A stretch of 64,000 bases of DNA. Origin: Sipunculus nudus (lineage: Eukaryota > Annelida > Sipuncula > Golfingiida > Sipunculidae). Below are positions 9,901 through 20,500 of this stretch, one piece after another. Position numbers and translations under genes: made by a program. Positions within the stretch are counted from its first letter, which is position 1. Every line of letters starts with the position of its first letter. Below the pieces are notes generated by a model that saw nothing but the letters and a program-made list of their open reading frames with translations, ran no database searches and was not told the origin of the DNA. Where the stretch lies: the NCBI GenBank assembly GCA_026874595.1, contig CM049320.1:49858714-49922713 (forward strand), written 5' to 3'.

Positions 9901-12488
9901 TTACCCTGCTAATGGATGGACGGCTGGACAGACAGACGGAAGGATGACGGACAAAGACCCATCGCTATAGCATAGCATGACTGAAAGTCAGCCTTGCTAA
10001 AAATTTACAAAATTCTGATATGATTTCTGGTATACATTTCATGCTTAATTAAAGCTATATCCTTAGAAATGTCATTATCTTAAACAATTTTCTTGTTAGG
10101 TGAGAAAATATATTTCCTGTTTTGACAAAGTGCATTATGTTTGAGACAAGAACTTTAACAATTTATCCTTTATTGACCTAATTTCTGGCATGAACATAGG
10201 AAATATATGCAGGAATGGTTATATTAAACATGAATACATAAACACCAATGGTTTTCATAGTAGGCAGATTTGAAATGTAACAATAGGTTTTTACTTGAAA
10301 ACGTAGTTTTTTACTTAATTTCTCAAAGGAAGCAAGTTGAAGTGACCCAGTTTCTGTTGTGGTAGGAGAACTTTGGAACATCTAACTGTATGTATAATTT
10401 TGGATTTGTAGGTCCATTTGTTTTTATAACGTGCCATGTTACAGGACAGCAGGATGGTTAGATGGCTGGACGATGGACAAAGGACCATCACTATAGCTCA
10501 GATGACTTATAGTCAGCTGAACTAAAAATGATATGGATAGTAAAATTATGTATTCCCAGGTCACTGCAGGAAAGTTACCTTTTAAAATGAGGTATAGCAA
10601 AGTGTCATATGCAATGTGGTTTCAGGTAAACATTAAGGACAAAAGTGGACCAACTTCCTTGTTGAAGTATTAGATTCATGTAATGGACTGTGGTTTTAAA
10701 CTGATGTATGTCCCACTTAATTTCTGTTAGCTAATTTTATCAATCTGAGGACAATATACTTTGTACATAATATGGTTTACAAACCTTCTCAAACATCTGA
10801 AGATGATGTGCAAGGCTACGTTTGTGACTCTGGTCTGTGCGGCTCACATTTTCCAGCCATGAGAGGTCAGTATAGACATCATCAATTGGCACAAAACGGT
10901 TGTCTGCATTCCACAGAAGGAGGGATATTTTTGAGCGAGTTCGTATACAGTGTTCTGCAATCTTCTCACGCCATACATGCAATTTTGGGTGTTGAGATAC
11001 TTTGGCAGTAGAAATATTCACTGTCTGCGGATTTATATTGTCCACAAATGGCCTAGCATGGTCAAACTCTTCTGTGACACCTCCTGGAAATAAAAGTATT
11101 TGCATTAATTATTTGATATTTTTCATGTCATCCTTACATTTTGAAATGTTTTTAAATCCAAAAAGGTGTGAATGTTAAATGTTGGTATACGGTATGCATA
11201 AATATCATTCTCCTCTGACATTACAATTTAACTTCCTGGTTTTTTGGCCTCTTCACTCTTATGGTTTGGATGGTAAGACCAAAACTGTACTTTTTTAATC
11301 ATAGGTCATATTATGCTTCCACTTTGTTCCGGTTTCATCAACCTATTATGACATTAAAACTATTATCGCACCCATATTCCTGTTGCCAACAAAATTGATA
11401 CCAGCACAGTGAAGAAACCCCCCCCGCCCTCCCCCAGAGCCAATGATGTTACATTTTGCTTACACCCCAAGCCTGTTGCATGCAGCATGCTGGGTGGTGT
11501 GCTGTGGGTTTAAACAAAATGTAACAACACTGGCCCAAGTGCAGTCCTCACTGGGCTGAAACATGTTTTGCCAGTCCCACCACATGCAGGCTGTGAGGTT
11601 TGTTTATATCAATATTAATAACTGGCGGGGGCCTGCTAAAATAATTCAAACACATTCAACAAGATCATCCGGCAGCAAGCCCGACACACCAGAGTTTCAC
11701 AAAAGGGGTTTCGCAACTAGTGACCTTAATAATAATCAAAAATGTAAAACTATCCTTGATATCAGATAAACAGAAAACCATGAAGGCAATTAGAATGAAA
11801 TATATTAACATGAATAAGCTAATTTTTAGAATATGTTATACTGTAATCAACCTTGTAATCTCCACACCATCCAAGTCCGGTCCATGTCAAAGTCCACTTT
11901 CTTCAAGTCACTTGGTTTCCAATTGAAAGTATGAGTCCAATTAAAATACTGTAGTTGTTGTTTTGTTTGTGAGGGTTTCACAATTTTTATTTCAAAAATA
12001 AAACCTTCAAAAATAATTAGCCCTGGACTAGACCTGGGTTGTAGATTACTCAGACTAAAAGAGGGCAGCCTTGGACTTGAACCTAAAAGAAACAGACTTG
12101 GACTCATGGAACATTGACCTGGACTTGCACTTAAACCCAGATGGTAAGGACAACATCACTGGCAGGGATGCTTCATAGGTTCAATACCCAAATATCAAAG
12201 ATGATTTATACTACCTTGTTCTCCTAACAGGAGCATATTATACAGGTGGTTTTGATCAGCCTGGAGGGAGTTTCTGAATATTTCATATACAGAATGGTCC
12301 CTCTTCAGCAATGTGCTAAGCAGCATCCGTGCCTGAGCCTGCTCCGTTGGCTCCTGGGTTATCTCCTTCATCTTTTCCGGCTTGATGGCTCCCTCCTGGA
12401 TCAAGGCATCCTGGATCAACGAGACATCCAGCTCTTCCACGATTGTCTTCCAGTTCTGGGTCAGGAATGTCTTGATGTGATCCTTCAT
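1..12488 (-). CDS. CARD-NACHT (NLR-like) innate immune receptor gene, 3' end beyond the window
   Basis: Three exons (12488-12215, 11083-10785, 974-1) join in phase to give about 515 residues, open at the window edge. Order seen: CARD-like domain (residues about 1-90), a linker of about 100 residues, then a NACHT NTPase with Walker A GRAGTGKT (204-211) and Walker B FLFDGYDE (298-305). CARD-NACHT proteins are cytosolic receptors that oligomerise on ATP binding and recruit partners through CARD-CARD contacts; this role is inferred from the family. The last residues before the edge (HVEFPHK) match the place where NLRs carry the F-P-H-K-S motif, so further exons, possibly leucine-rich repeats, are expected beyond position 1. 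Introns are 1131 bp and 9810 bp, the second packed with nested mobile elements. No promoter could be assigned. I am sure of the domain types, less sure of the full protein architecture. Confidence 0.88.
2780..3125. repeat. Minisatellite in element D1
   Basis: Degenerate units of about 36-40 bp built on CTGCACTGAGTGAACTCTTG with ACCTG(C/T)ACCTGG, interleaved with a longer unit carrying CAGTCTGC..AAGCTATAAATAG. The same array recurs at 22785-23060 and 23815-24110. Confidence 0.7.
3950..5112 (-). mobile_element. Family A Helitron/Helentron-like element A1, inserted in C2
   Basis: Left end CTAGAATACGG, then the hairpin region 3961-3979 (GTAGCCG / TGACTAC, imperfect) and GTATCCGCCAAAA (3982-3994). 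Right end GTATCTGCAAAACTTGG..TTTTGGAGGATACAA (5081-5112). Core is 140/277-bp tandem units with GGTGGCGCCACC at 4375, 4652 and 4801. The right flank is A rather than T, an exception among A and B copies. Confidence 0.68.
5100..6720. repeat. Tandem array, five units of about 335 bp, core of C2
   Basis: Each unit opens with GGTGGCGCCACCAGTCTGCA or a decayed form (5109, 5448, about 5790, 6123, 6459), followed by AACTGATGGAACA, a CATGATCAATATGTATGCC block and GGTAACAGAGACCTAATTTC. Open reading frames inside are not conserved between units, so I do not consider it coding. A reverse-oriented stretch of the same unit is at 54720-55160. Confidence 0.8.
7700..8099. other. Unassigned intron sequence
   Basis: I see no gene, tandem repeat or terminus here; it lies between the right end of D1 and the LINE relic. 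Confidence 0.5.
8100..8935 (-). mobile_element. Decayed LINE reverse transcriptase fragment
   Basis: On the minus strand three frames together read like a non-LTR reverse transcriptase: KSPQLSFENATKNWHGLS (before 8730), then NILSQYQSGFIPGDSTVYQL and VVQAIFLDMSKYF (8709-8506), the usual spacing for the RT fingers/palm region. This is followed by a C-terminal block, EAAQQQTARIVTG and LYKETGWPLL (8368-8123), typical of the region after the RT domain. The YxDD palm segment between them is missing, so there is an internal deletion, and frameshifts break the rest. It is inactive. The clade cannot be named from this much. Confidence 0.75.
9055..9790. repeat. Degenerate tandem repeat, period about 110-136 bp
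   Basis: Units repeat the series TTGACCTTTGACCTCAAAAT, then CCCCTGTTGG(A/C)AGG(T)GAGCCATATGTGAA and GGTTTGGAATGAAAAGT. Starts are near 9062, 9280, 9418, 9530 and 9666. Copies are diverged, so the array is old. Confidence 0.65.
9964..10000 (-). mobile_element. Isolated family C terminus
   Basis: GCTATAGCATAGCATGACTG followed by AAAGTCAGCCTTGCTAA is a decayed version of the C right-end hairpin, preceded at 9910-9955 by a GGACAGACGG-type run as in the other C ends. Which left end it belongs to is unclear. Confidence 0.5.
10785..11083 (-). CDS. Second coding exon: linker between CARD and NACHT
   Basis: The exon is 299 bases: two bases complete the split glycine codon, then 99 codons end on a codon boundary. 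A TTTCCAG acceptor precedes 11083 and GAGAAG/GTTTGT is the donor after 10785. The peptide runs from GVTEEFDHARPFVDNI to HHLQMFEK. It includes VPIDDVYTDLSWLE, which resembles the short segment just ahead of NACHT in many NLRs (a pattern like I-Y-T-x-L-x-W). The two flanking exons join it without a frame break, which is the main evidence that it is real. No catalytic motif is expected here. Confidence 0.85.
11084..12214 (-). other. Intron 1 of the CARD-NACHT gene
   Basis: GT at 12214-12213 and AG at 11085-11084 bound this 1131-bp intron. It contains a poly-C run near 11419-11440 and an imperfect hairpin at about 11449-11523 whose arms begin TTACATTTTG. No coding sequence or recognisable element was seen in it. 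Confidence 0.8.
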
Positions 12489-12516
12489 GATCCTGAATCA
12501 ATCCTGATCCTTCCAC
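12215..12516 (-). CDS. First coding exon: CARD domain
   Basis: Coding part is 12488-12215 (91 codons plus one base). The protein starts MKDHIKTFLTQNW and has the six-helix CARD pattern, including ALIQEGAIKPEKMKEI, EPTEQAQARMLLSTLL and SVYEIFRNSL, which match the helix 2-3, helix 4 and helix 5 regions of the CARD family. The ATG at 12488 is well supported because an in-frame TGA lies 12 bases upstream in the same exon. A TTTTCAG acceptor precedes 12516, so the 28 bases before the ATG are 5' UTR and at least one non-coding exon lies further upstream; I could not locate it. The donor is AAG/GTAGTA after 12215, leaving phase 1, which the next exon completes as a glycine codon. Confidence 0.88.
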
Positions 12517-13497
12517 CTGAAAATATGTGAATTCTTGGTTAAGCAAAAAATAAAAAAATTGCTCAACAGATTAGCTGCTCCTTTTTAAGTGGGTGTGTTT
12601 TTTTTTCAATGCAAATGTAAAAACACAAATCATTTTATGGGAGAGGCCTCAGTAAAATTTCATGGTAATAACTTGAATTGTTCTTGAGATAATACCAACA
12701 GATGGACCGATGAAAAACTTGTTCACAGCTGGGTACCTGCCTAGGCAGGGCAATAATGACTACTCTAAATGTAATAATACATTTACCTGGAAGTTTTAAT
12801 TATTCAAAGAGTGGTTTAATTGAGTTCATATTCATATAAAGACATGAACATGGATTTCCCTTATTCAACCTTGATATGTTGTAATTAAATATATTCCTGT
12901 CAGTAAGACTTGTGCCATGAATTATAAATTTCATTCTTCAGATTTTGTGGTGATCCTATGTAAGGTATATTTTAACAGATATAAGTCAAGATCATGCAAA
13001 TGTTGTCTTGAATGTAGATCAGACCGGTTTTTTTTCTGTCTTTGATTTTACTTTTACTGACATCAGATTAAACCTGTGAGATGACTTAAGATATATTTAG
13101 GAATGTTTTCATTGGCTGAAAAGAAAATTGTTAATGACCCTACCTCAGTTATCCTGCCAGCCTTCCTAACTATATTTTGTCACCTGTCAGTAGAGTAGAA
13201 CATCATGTGTTGCTTTATGCATCAATGAACCTGTAAACAATAGTCCTTGTATGGTAGGCTCATCATCTGAAATTAAATGACACATAATCACTATAAGAAA
13301 ATGTTCAAACTAATATTCATTCATGATCATATGTATTACATAATATCACAAAGTTATGCAGAAACAAGCAATGTGTATCAATCATGTAAAGATGTATCCC
13401 CAACAGAATTGGAATAATTTTTTTTCTGGATATATATTTATATGACCTCTCGGGACATCTTTGTGATTGATTATGCGAAAATGCAATAATTTTATCT
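12517..13497. other. Upstream of the CARD exon, no gene seen
   Basis: This should contain intron and, further up, the non-coding first exon and promoter of the CARD-NACHT gene. I could not identify a transcription start, TATA box or exon with confidence. Confidence 0.4.
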
Positions 13498-13548
13498 GAT
13501 CATGGAAGAAATCAACATATCATCTATAAGATTGATTAACTGCCAGTG

Positions 13549-13626
<78 letters not shown>

Positions 13627-13988
13627 TGTCTGTTCTAGGCATTAGGTAGACCAGTCTTCCTTTAAACGCTAAAATAGGGGACCGCCCAAGATTAGGGGGA
13701 CCACATATGGTCCCCCTAATATTTCAACAATTTTTTTAGTGACAAAACATTGATCATGGAAGAAATCAACCAATCATCTATAAGATTGATTAACTGGCAC
13801 CCCTTCAGTGAATATATATATATATATACATGTATGTATGTATGTATGTATGTATGTATGTATGTCTATTCTAGGCATTAAGTAGACCAGTCTTCCTTTA
13901 AATGCTAAAATAGGGGGACCGCCCAAGATTAGGGGGAGCATATGTGGTCCCCCTAATTTTTCGACCATTTTGTAGTGATAAAACATTG
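13498..13988. repeat. Tandem duplication of about 250 bp
   Basis: The block beginning GATCATGGAAGAAATCAAC occurs at 13498 and again at 13753. Each copy runs through a (TA)n(TATG)n tract, TTCTAGGCATTA(G)GTAGACC, AGTCTTCCTTTAAA and AAAACATT. The first copy has a perfect inverted repeat with 12-bp arms ATTAGGGGGACC at 13691-13720; the second (about 13930-13960) has lost perfect pairing. The two copies differ at scattered positions. Confidence 0.8.
13552..13629. repeat. (TA)n(TATG)n microsatellite
   Basis: About 48 bases of TA followed by about 30 of TATG, in the first copy of the tandem duplication. Confidence 0.95.
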
Positions 13989-14341
13989 CAAATTGGTCAA
14001 TTTGCCATTAACAACCATTATGTCTAGATTAGAATGACATTTTTTCACATGTCCAAAACCAATTAATGCCATTTTGGCTTCATTTTCCCATATGAATTCA
14101 TATCTTCCACACCAAATGGCATTTCTTACAAAAAGACAATCAAAATATCTAATTCTGTAATTCAGCACTATATTGTCAGCTCATTGTCAAAATAAGTAGG
14201 CTATCACACTGAGCATACAAAGTTACATTCATTTGCAGGCAGTTTAGCCAGTGGGCTAGACAGCTGGCAAGGTCAATTTATGCTGCTGGCTTTTAGCCTG
14301 TGGACTAAACTGCCGGCACCCTGCCGGCTGTTTAGGCACTT

Positions 14342-14401
<60 letters not shown>

Positions 14402-15386
14402 CATGTGTGTGTGTGTGTACATGGTAAATTACAGCAAAATATCACTTTAACCCAACCCACCCACATTGCACCCGACTGACACTGACAATCAGTGTTTACC
14501 ACATTATGGTATGTCTCTGTGTCATGCTTTTCCCTGGCTGCATACCCGACATGTGATAATCAACACTGATACAGGATGTCCATACAGGACAGGCCATGTA
14601 CAGTTACAGTAGAGTCGTGCAGCTGCTTCATGATTAAATGAATATTTATGTATTTAAATAGCTGGAAATCTGCACTCAGAGAATGCAGACCTCCACCAAA
14701 GCAGCTCATTACTCCCAAAAGGCATTGTGAGAAATACAGAATTTTTCCTAAAAAATTCCTGGATCTAGATATTGATCTGTATCATCCCCAAGGTTTAATG
14801 AACTGTTCCTTGTATCACTGCCAAGCTTTCCTAATGATTTTATCAAAATTTGTTAAAAAGTGTTTGAGTAATTTTTTTACACACAGAGAAATAAACATAC
14901 AAACTAACACCAGCAAAAACATAACCCCCCCCCCCTCCCCTTTGGAGGAGGAAAATATTTTATATTAATAAAAATAAAACCTCATATTAGTGTACACGGT
15001 TTACAAAATGCTGTTGAAACACAGGGGAATGTGCCACACTAGAGAAGATATGGATGAGGGTATAATAAAAGGAATGAGATTCGACAGACTTTGGTTTGAT
15101 TTTGGCAACTTCTGTATTATTTCTTAACTGTGAAGTTCATGCCTTGTACTGATGTATTAACTTTACAAAATAACTGAAAAAATTATCTTAGATGCAATGT
15201 CGCATGAAATACTGAAGCAGTGTGTGTGTATAGATAGTCAGTTTTATAGCAATCTGGCCAAATCAAAACCTTGATGATGTTACAAAGATATTTATACATA
15301 TTAAGCTCACACTCTCATAAATAGATATACAATGTAATTTATAAATATAAATATGTAAGTATTATACAATTATGTACACATATAAA
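13989..15386. other. Non-coding stretch with microsatellite and a possible unclassified repeat
   Basis: Holds the (TA)n tract at 14344-14398 and a short inverted repeat, TCTGCACTC / GAATGCAGA, at 14669-14689 followed by ACCTCCACCA, a form seen at ends of dispersed repeats. The reading frame at 14648-14968 ends in a poly-C run and looks accidental. Confidence 0.4.
14344..14398. repeat. (TA)n microsatellite
   Basis: About 55 bases of uninterrupted TA. Confidence 0.97.
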
Positions 15387-15387
15387 A

Positions 15388-16501
15388 CTAGACACTTCTT
15401 GGCACCGCTGGTGCCATAGTATCGCCAGACAAATGAGGTTTTGTGGTATATTTTTAGGTTTCAACTTATAATGCTCACAGTGCTGTCAAGTGGCCCTGTT
15501 TAAGATATTCATGATTTTTTGTTTTTCACCAAATATGGGAATATTCAAGGTCAAGGTCACTCTCATAGTTACGGTCATGACACCAAATCAATAAACTGCA
15601 TTCCAAAATATCCAACATTTGAAAAAAAAAATTAAATTTAAAAAAAAAATAATTTAAAATTAAATTTTTAAATTAAATTTAAAATTAAATATACCTCATT
15701 TCATAAACCATATCTATATACATGCATAACATGAAAGAAATCTGTCCATTACTGTTTGACTTATAATGCTCACAGTATATACTGTCAAGTGGCAATGATG
15801 GGGTATTCAAAGGCGCAAAAAACAAAAAAAAGGACAACAGGTGGCGCCACCTATCTTCTGCAAAAGACAAAACTATCCAAGATCATCCGTCAACTTGATT
15901 TTTGGACCAATCCATGCATCCCTTTTTAAGATATTCATGATTTTATGTGATTTTCACCATATATGGTAATATTCAAGGTCAAAGCCACTCTCAAAGGAAA
16001 GGTCATGACCCCAATTTTGATATACATCATCCCATAACCCATGCCTATGTACATGCATAATATCAAAGAAATCTGTCAATCAGTTTTTGACTTGTGATGC
16101 TAAAAGTACTGTCAAGTGGCAATGATGGGGGTATTAAACGGCACAAAAACAAGAAAAGGATACTAGATGGCACCATCAGTTTCCGGTACATGACATCACT
16201 ATCCAAGATCTTTGTCCAACTTGATTTTTGGATAAATCCATGAAAGATTTCTTGAGATATTTAAGAATTTGTGTGATTTTCCCCAAAAATGGATCTATTC
16301 AAGGTCAAGGTCACTCTCCTAGTTGAGGTCATGACCCCATTTTAAATAGGCTTCGTCCTCCCACCTATATCTATAAATGTGTCAAGTTTGAAAAAGATCC
16401 TTGAAATATTTTTTGAGTTATTGTGTCCAAAAGAAATCTCTGCGGCGGCGGCGCAACCGTGCCTAAACCATAGTATCTCCAGACTATGTCTGGCGATACA
16501 A
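15388..16501 (-). mobile_element. Family B Helitron/Helentron-like element B1
   Basis: Read on the minus strand the 3' end is a hairpin of TGGCACC / GGTGCCA (15400-15416), 8 bases, then CTAG with flanking T, which is the canonical Helitron 3' end. Just inside lies GTATCGCCAGACA (15419-15431). The opposite end (16473-16501) ends TGTCTGGCGATACAA, the exact complement, with flanking A on the minus strand. The core has two units of about 327 bp with GGTGGCGCCACC at 15840 and TCAAGGTCA / AGGTCATGACC motifs. No transposase is encoded. Near-identical to B2 over about 930 bp. Confidence 0.8.
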
Positions 16502-16838
16502 TGATGTACTGAAGTTGTATATTTATCCATGCATGAAAGGGTGGTAGTAAGCAACCATAAATACCAGTACTCCTGGTGGGGAGGGTGGTGGGGTGGCAAA
16601 AGGCCTGTCAATAAAAAATGGAAAACTGATGATAAGTTATAGGAGGGAACACTGTTATTGTTTACATGCACTACCCTGTCCACTGCAGTATCAAGTGCTG
16701 TTTACATGGCTAGGCCAACTTTGTTTCCTGTGTTGTTTCCCTGTGCTTTGCATAAGTAAATGTGACTGCACAGATAAAAGACTGTGGATAATTTAGATAA
16801 GACATCAACAGAAGGGTATTTTACCAAATTAAGTATTA
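16502..16838. other. Unassigned sequence between B1 and A2
   Basis: No gene, terminus or repeat recognised. Confidence 0.5.
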
Positions 16839-17545
16839 ACTAGAATACGGGTAGTCGACAAGCGACTACGAGTATCCACCGAAATCAGAGTGGGACAGGT
16901 GAAGTGAGGCATGGATTGAGTAACAAGGGGAAACAGAGTGAGGTGTTTTGCATATTAGCATGGATGTCTGCAGCCTAAATGTGTATGTAGGTTGTGCCAC
17001 CTACCACAAAATCCAGAAAGCTATCAAAGTGGTATACAAATGCAAAAAGTCAAACCACTGCTGAGATATGAGTGATTTTATCCCACGGCAGACAAACAGA
17101 TGGATCCTGTGCAAAATTGGTTGCAGATGGCGCCACTAGATTTGCATATGATAAAGAGCTATGTGAGATCCATACACATGCAAAATTTTGGCCCAATCGG
17201 CCAAACGGTTCCCGAGATATGAGCTTGGATGTCTGCAGAGTAAACATGAATGTAGGTGGCGCCACCTGTCATAAAATCGAGAAAGCTGTCCAGGATGTAT
17301 AAACCTGCAACATTTCAGGTGGAAAAGTCAAACCACTGCTGAGATATGAGTGATTTTATCCCAAGGCAGATGAACAGATGGAAGCTGTGCATAAATGGTT
17401 GCAAGTGGCGCCACCAGTTTTGCCTATGATGAAGAGCTATGTGAGATCTATACACATGCAAAATTTTGGCCCAATCGGTCAAACGGTATGAGCTTGGATG
17501 TCTGCAGAGTAAACCTGAATGTAGGTGGCGCCACCTGTCATAAAA

Positions 17546-20500
17546 TAAGGGACCCATGGGTCACGGTGCTCAGCTGATTGTGATTGGACTATAAATGTTT
17601 CTCTACTGTGATACTATATCTAGTCGATAAAGCTTATGAATATCATGGACATGTTGGGCTATTATATAGGAATGTAATGTAATATGTGAGTAAATGATAA
17701 ATGAAATAACCTGACTGATGGATTAATAGAGTCAAATATAGTGGTTTATTTCTTATTTATTTAGGAGGGGTTGAAAATTGTGATATATCTGAGCAAATAT
17801 GAATGCAATGACAGCAGTAATAAGCAGTAGTAGAATGATGATAAGGCTATTTGTTGAAGGATCTAAAGTGTATGGTAGTCTGCAAGCTTTCAATTTGACG
17901 GATATGATGTTATGATTAACTTTGCTGATGAAGTGATTTATGAATTTGTGACTGTATGACACAATATCTCTTTAGTCTTGACAAGGTACATTATTGTGAT
18001 GCCCACTATGTCTACATATTACACAATATTGACATAATTTCTGGCATGTACATAGGTACCTATGGACCAATAGTTATACAAAATATTAAAGTATGAATAT
18101 ATCTGATTCATCTTGTTCTTGCTTACTCAGGCTGACTTTCGGATGGGGTTCAGAGAAGGGAAAAGTGAGGGCAGCTCGAAGGTGGATGTAGAAATATTTT
18201 GTTGTAATGTTTTTCATTTATATAAGAATATGAAAAGCTAAGAGGAAAGGGGCCCTCCTACTTGGTTATAGTAAAGTTCTAAATATATGATTGCAACTAA
18301 TACTCTGACAAGACTGTCATGAAGAAAAACAGTAAATGCAAGCTTTCAATTTGACAGATATGATGTTATGATTAACTATGCTGATGAAGTGATTTATGAA
18401 TTTGTGACTGTATGACACAATATCTTTTTAGTCTTGACAAGGTACATTATTGTGATGCCCACTATGTCTACATATTACACAATATTGACATAATTTCTGA
18501 CATGTACATAGGTACCTATGGACCAATAGTTATACAAAATATTAAAGTATGAATATATCTGATTCATCTTGTTCTTGCTTACTCAGGCTGACTTTCGGAT
18601 GGGGTTCAGAGAAGGGAAAAGTGAGGGCAGCTCGAAGGTGGATGTAGAAATATTTTGTTGTAATGTTTTTCATTTATATAAGAATATGAAAAGCTAAGAG
18701 GAAAGGGGCCCTCCTACTTGGTTATAGTAAAGTTCTAAATATATGATTGCAACTAATACTCTGACAAGACTGTCATGAAGAAAAACAGTAAATGCAAGCT
18801 TTCAATTTGACAGATATGATGTTATGATTAACTATGCTGATGAAGTGATTTATGAATTTGTGACTGGATGACACAATATCTCTTTAGTCTTGACAAGGTA
18901 CATTATTGTGATGCCCACTATGTCTACATATTACACAATATTGACATAATTTCTGGCATGTACATAGGTACCTATGGACCAATAGTTATACAAAATATTA
19001 AAGTATGAATATATCTGATTCATCTGTTTCTTGCTTACTCAGGCTGACTTTCGGATGGGGTTCAGAGAAGGGAAAAGTGAGGGCAGCTCGAAGGTGGATG
19101 TAGAAATATTTTGTTGTAATGTTTTTCATTTATATAAGAATATGAAAAGCTAAGAGGAAAGGGGCCCTCCTACTTGGTTATAGTAAAGTTCTAAATATAT
19201 GATTGCAACTAATACTCTGACAAGACTGTCATGAAGAAAAACAGTAAATGCAAGCTTTCAATTTGACAGATATGATGTTATGATTAACTATGCTGATGAA
19301 GTGATTTATGAATTTGTGACTGTATGACACAATATCTTTTTAGTCTTGACAAGGTACATTATTGTGATGCCCACTATGTCTACATATTACACAATATTGA
19401 CATAATTTCTGACATGTACATAGGTACCTATGGACCAATAGTTATACAAAATATTAAAGTATGAATATATCTGATTCATCTTGTTCTTGCTTACTCAGGC
19501 TGACTTTCGGATGGGGTTCAGAGAAGGGAAAAGTGAGGGCAGCTCGAAGGTGGATGTAGAAATATTTTGTTGTAATGTTTTTCATTTATATAAGAATATG
19601 AAAAGCTAAGAGGAAAGGGGCCCTCCTACTTGGTTATAGTAAAGTTCTAAATATATGATTGCAACTAATACTCTGACAAGACTGTCATGAAGAAAAACAG
19701 TAAATGCAAGCTTTCAATTTGACAGATATGATGTTATGATTAACTATGCTGATGAAGTGATTTATGAATTTGTGACTGGATGACACAATATCTCTTTAGT
19801 CTTGACAAGGTACATTATTGTGATGCCCACTATGTCTACATATTACACAATATTGACATAATTTCTGACATGTACATAGGTATCTATGGACCAATAGTTA
19901 TACAAAATATTAAAGTATGAATATATCTGATTCATCTTGTTCTTGCTTACTCAGGCTGACTTTGGGATGGGGTTCGGAGAAGGGAAAAGTGAGGGTAGCA
20001 CGAAGGTGGATGTAGAAATATTCTATTGTAATGTTTTTCATTTATATAAGAATAAGAAACACTAAGAGGAAAGGGGCCCTCCTACTTGGTTATAGTAAAG
20101 TTCTAAATATATGATTGCAAACTAATACTCTGACAAGCCTGTCATGAAGAAAACAGTAAAAGTTTTGAGATACTGTAATGCATATGAAAATTTTCAGATG
20201 GACAGGCAAGTGGACAGAATGGACTAATACCTTTATTTCACTTTCAAGGGAATAATGCATTTAAGTTTATATATAAGCCTATTTTTTTAAGCATATCCAC
20301 TTTTTCCATTTAGAGGTTTTTATCTTAATCATTTTTTTATTTACAGTTTTTATAAATTTTTAATAAAAAAACCTGAAAATATAAGTTAAAATATTAGAAT
20401 TGTTGCAAAAGTTGCAATCATTATATATACAGAGTAAAAAAACTGAAACTATAAGTTAAAATGTTAGAATTGTTGCAAAAGTTGCAATCATCATATATCC

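Larger units (their letters stand above)
1166..10524 (-). mobile_element. Family C Helitron/Helentron-like element C1, outermost of the intron nest
   Basis: The left end has the family C signature: the palindrome TGACCCATGGGTCA (1173-1186) followed by GCTCAGCT (1191). The right end has the matching hairpin CTATAGCTCAGATGACTTA ... CAGCTGAACTAA (10491-10524). A second C-like terminus (9964-10000) lies inside, so the true partner of the left end could be either. Everything between, including D1 and a LINE relic, would then be nested in or captured by C1. The pairing is inferred, not proven. Confidence 0.45.
975..10784 (-). other. Intron 2 of the CARD-NACHT gene, filled with nested repeats
   Basis: This 9810-bp intron is bounded by GT at 10784-10783 and AG at 976-975. 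Nearly all of it can be assigned to repeats: an outer family C element (1166-10524), a D element, a second C element, an A element, a LINE relic on the minus strand and two tandem arrays. 975-1165 and 10525-10784 are unassigned. The outward-facing Helitron-like elements lie in the same orientation as the gene. Confidence 0.8.

Noticed and set aside
10772-11011. 79-residue plus-strand frame opposite exon 2
   Set aside because: It is the antisense shadow of the NLR linker exon, which has matching splice phases on the minus strand.
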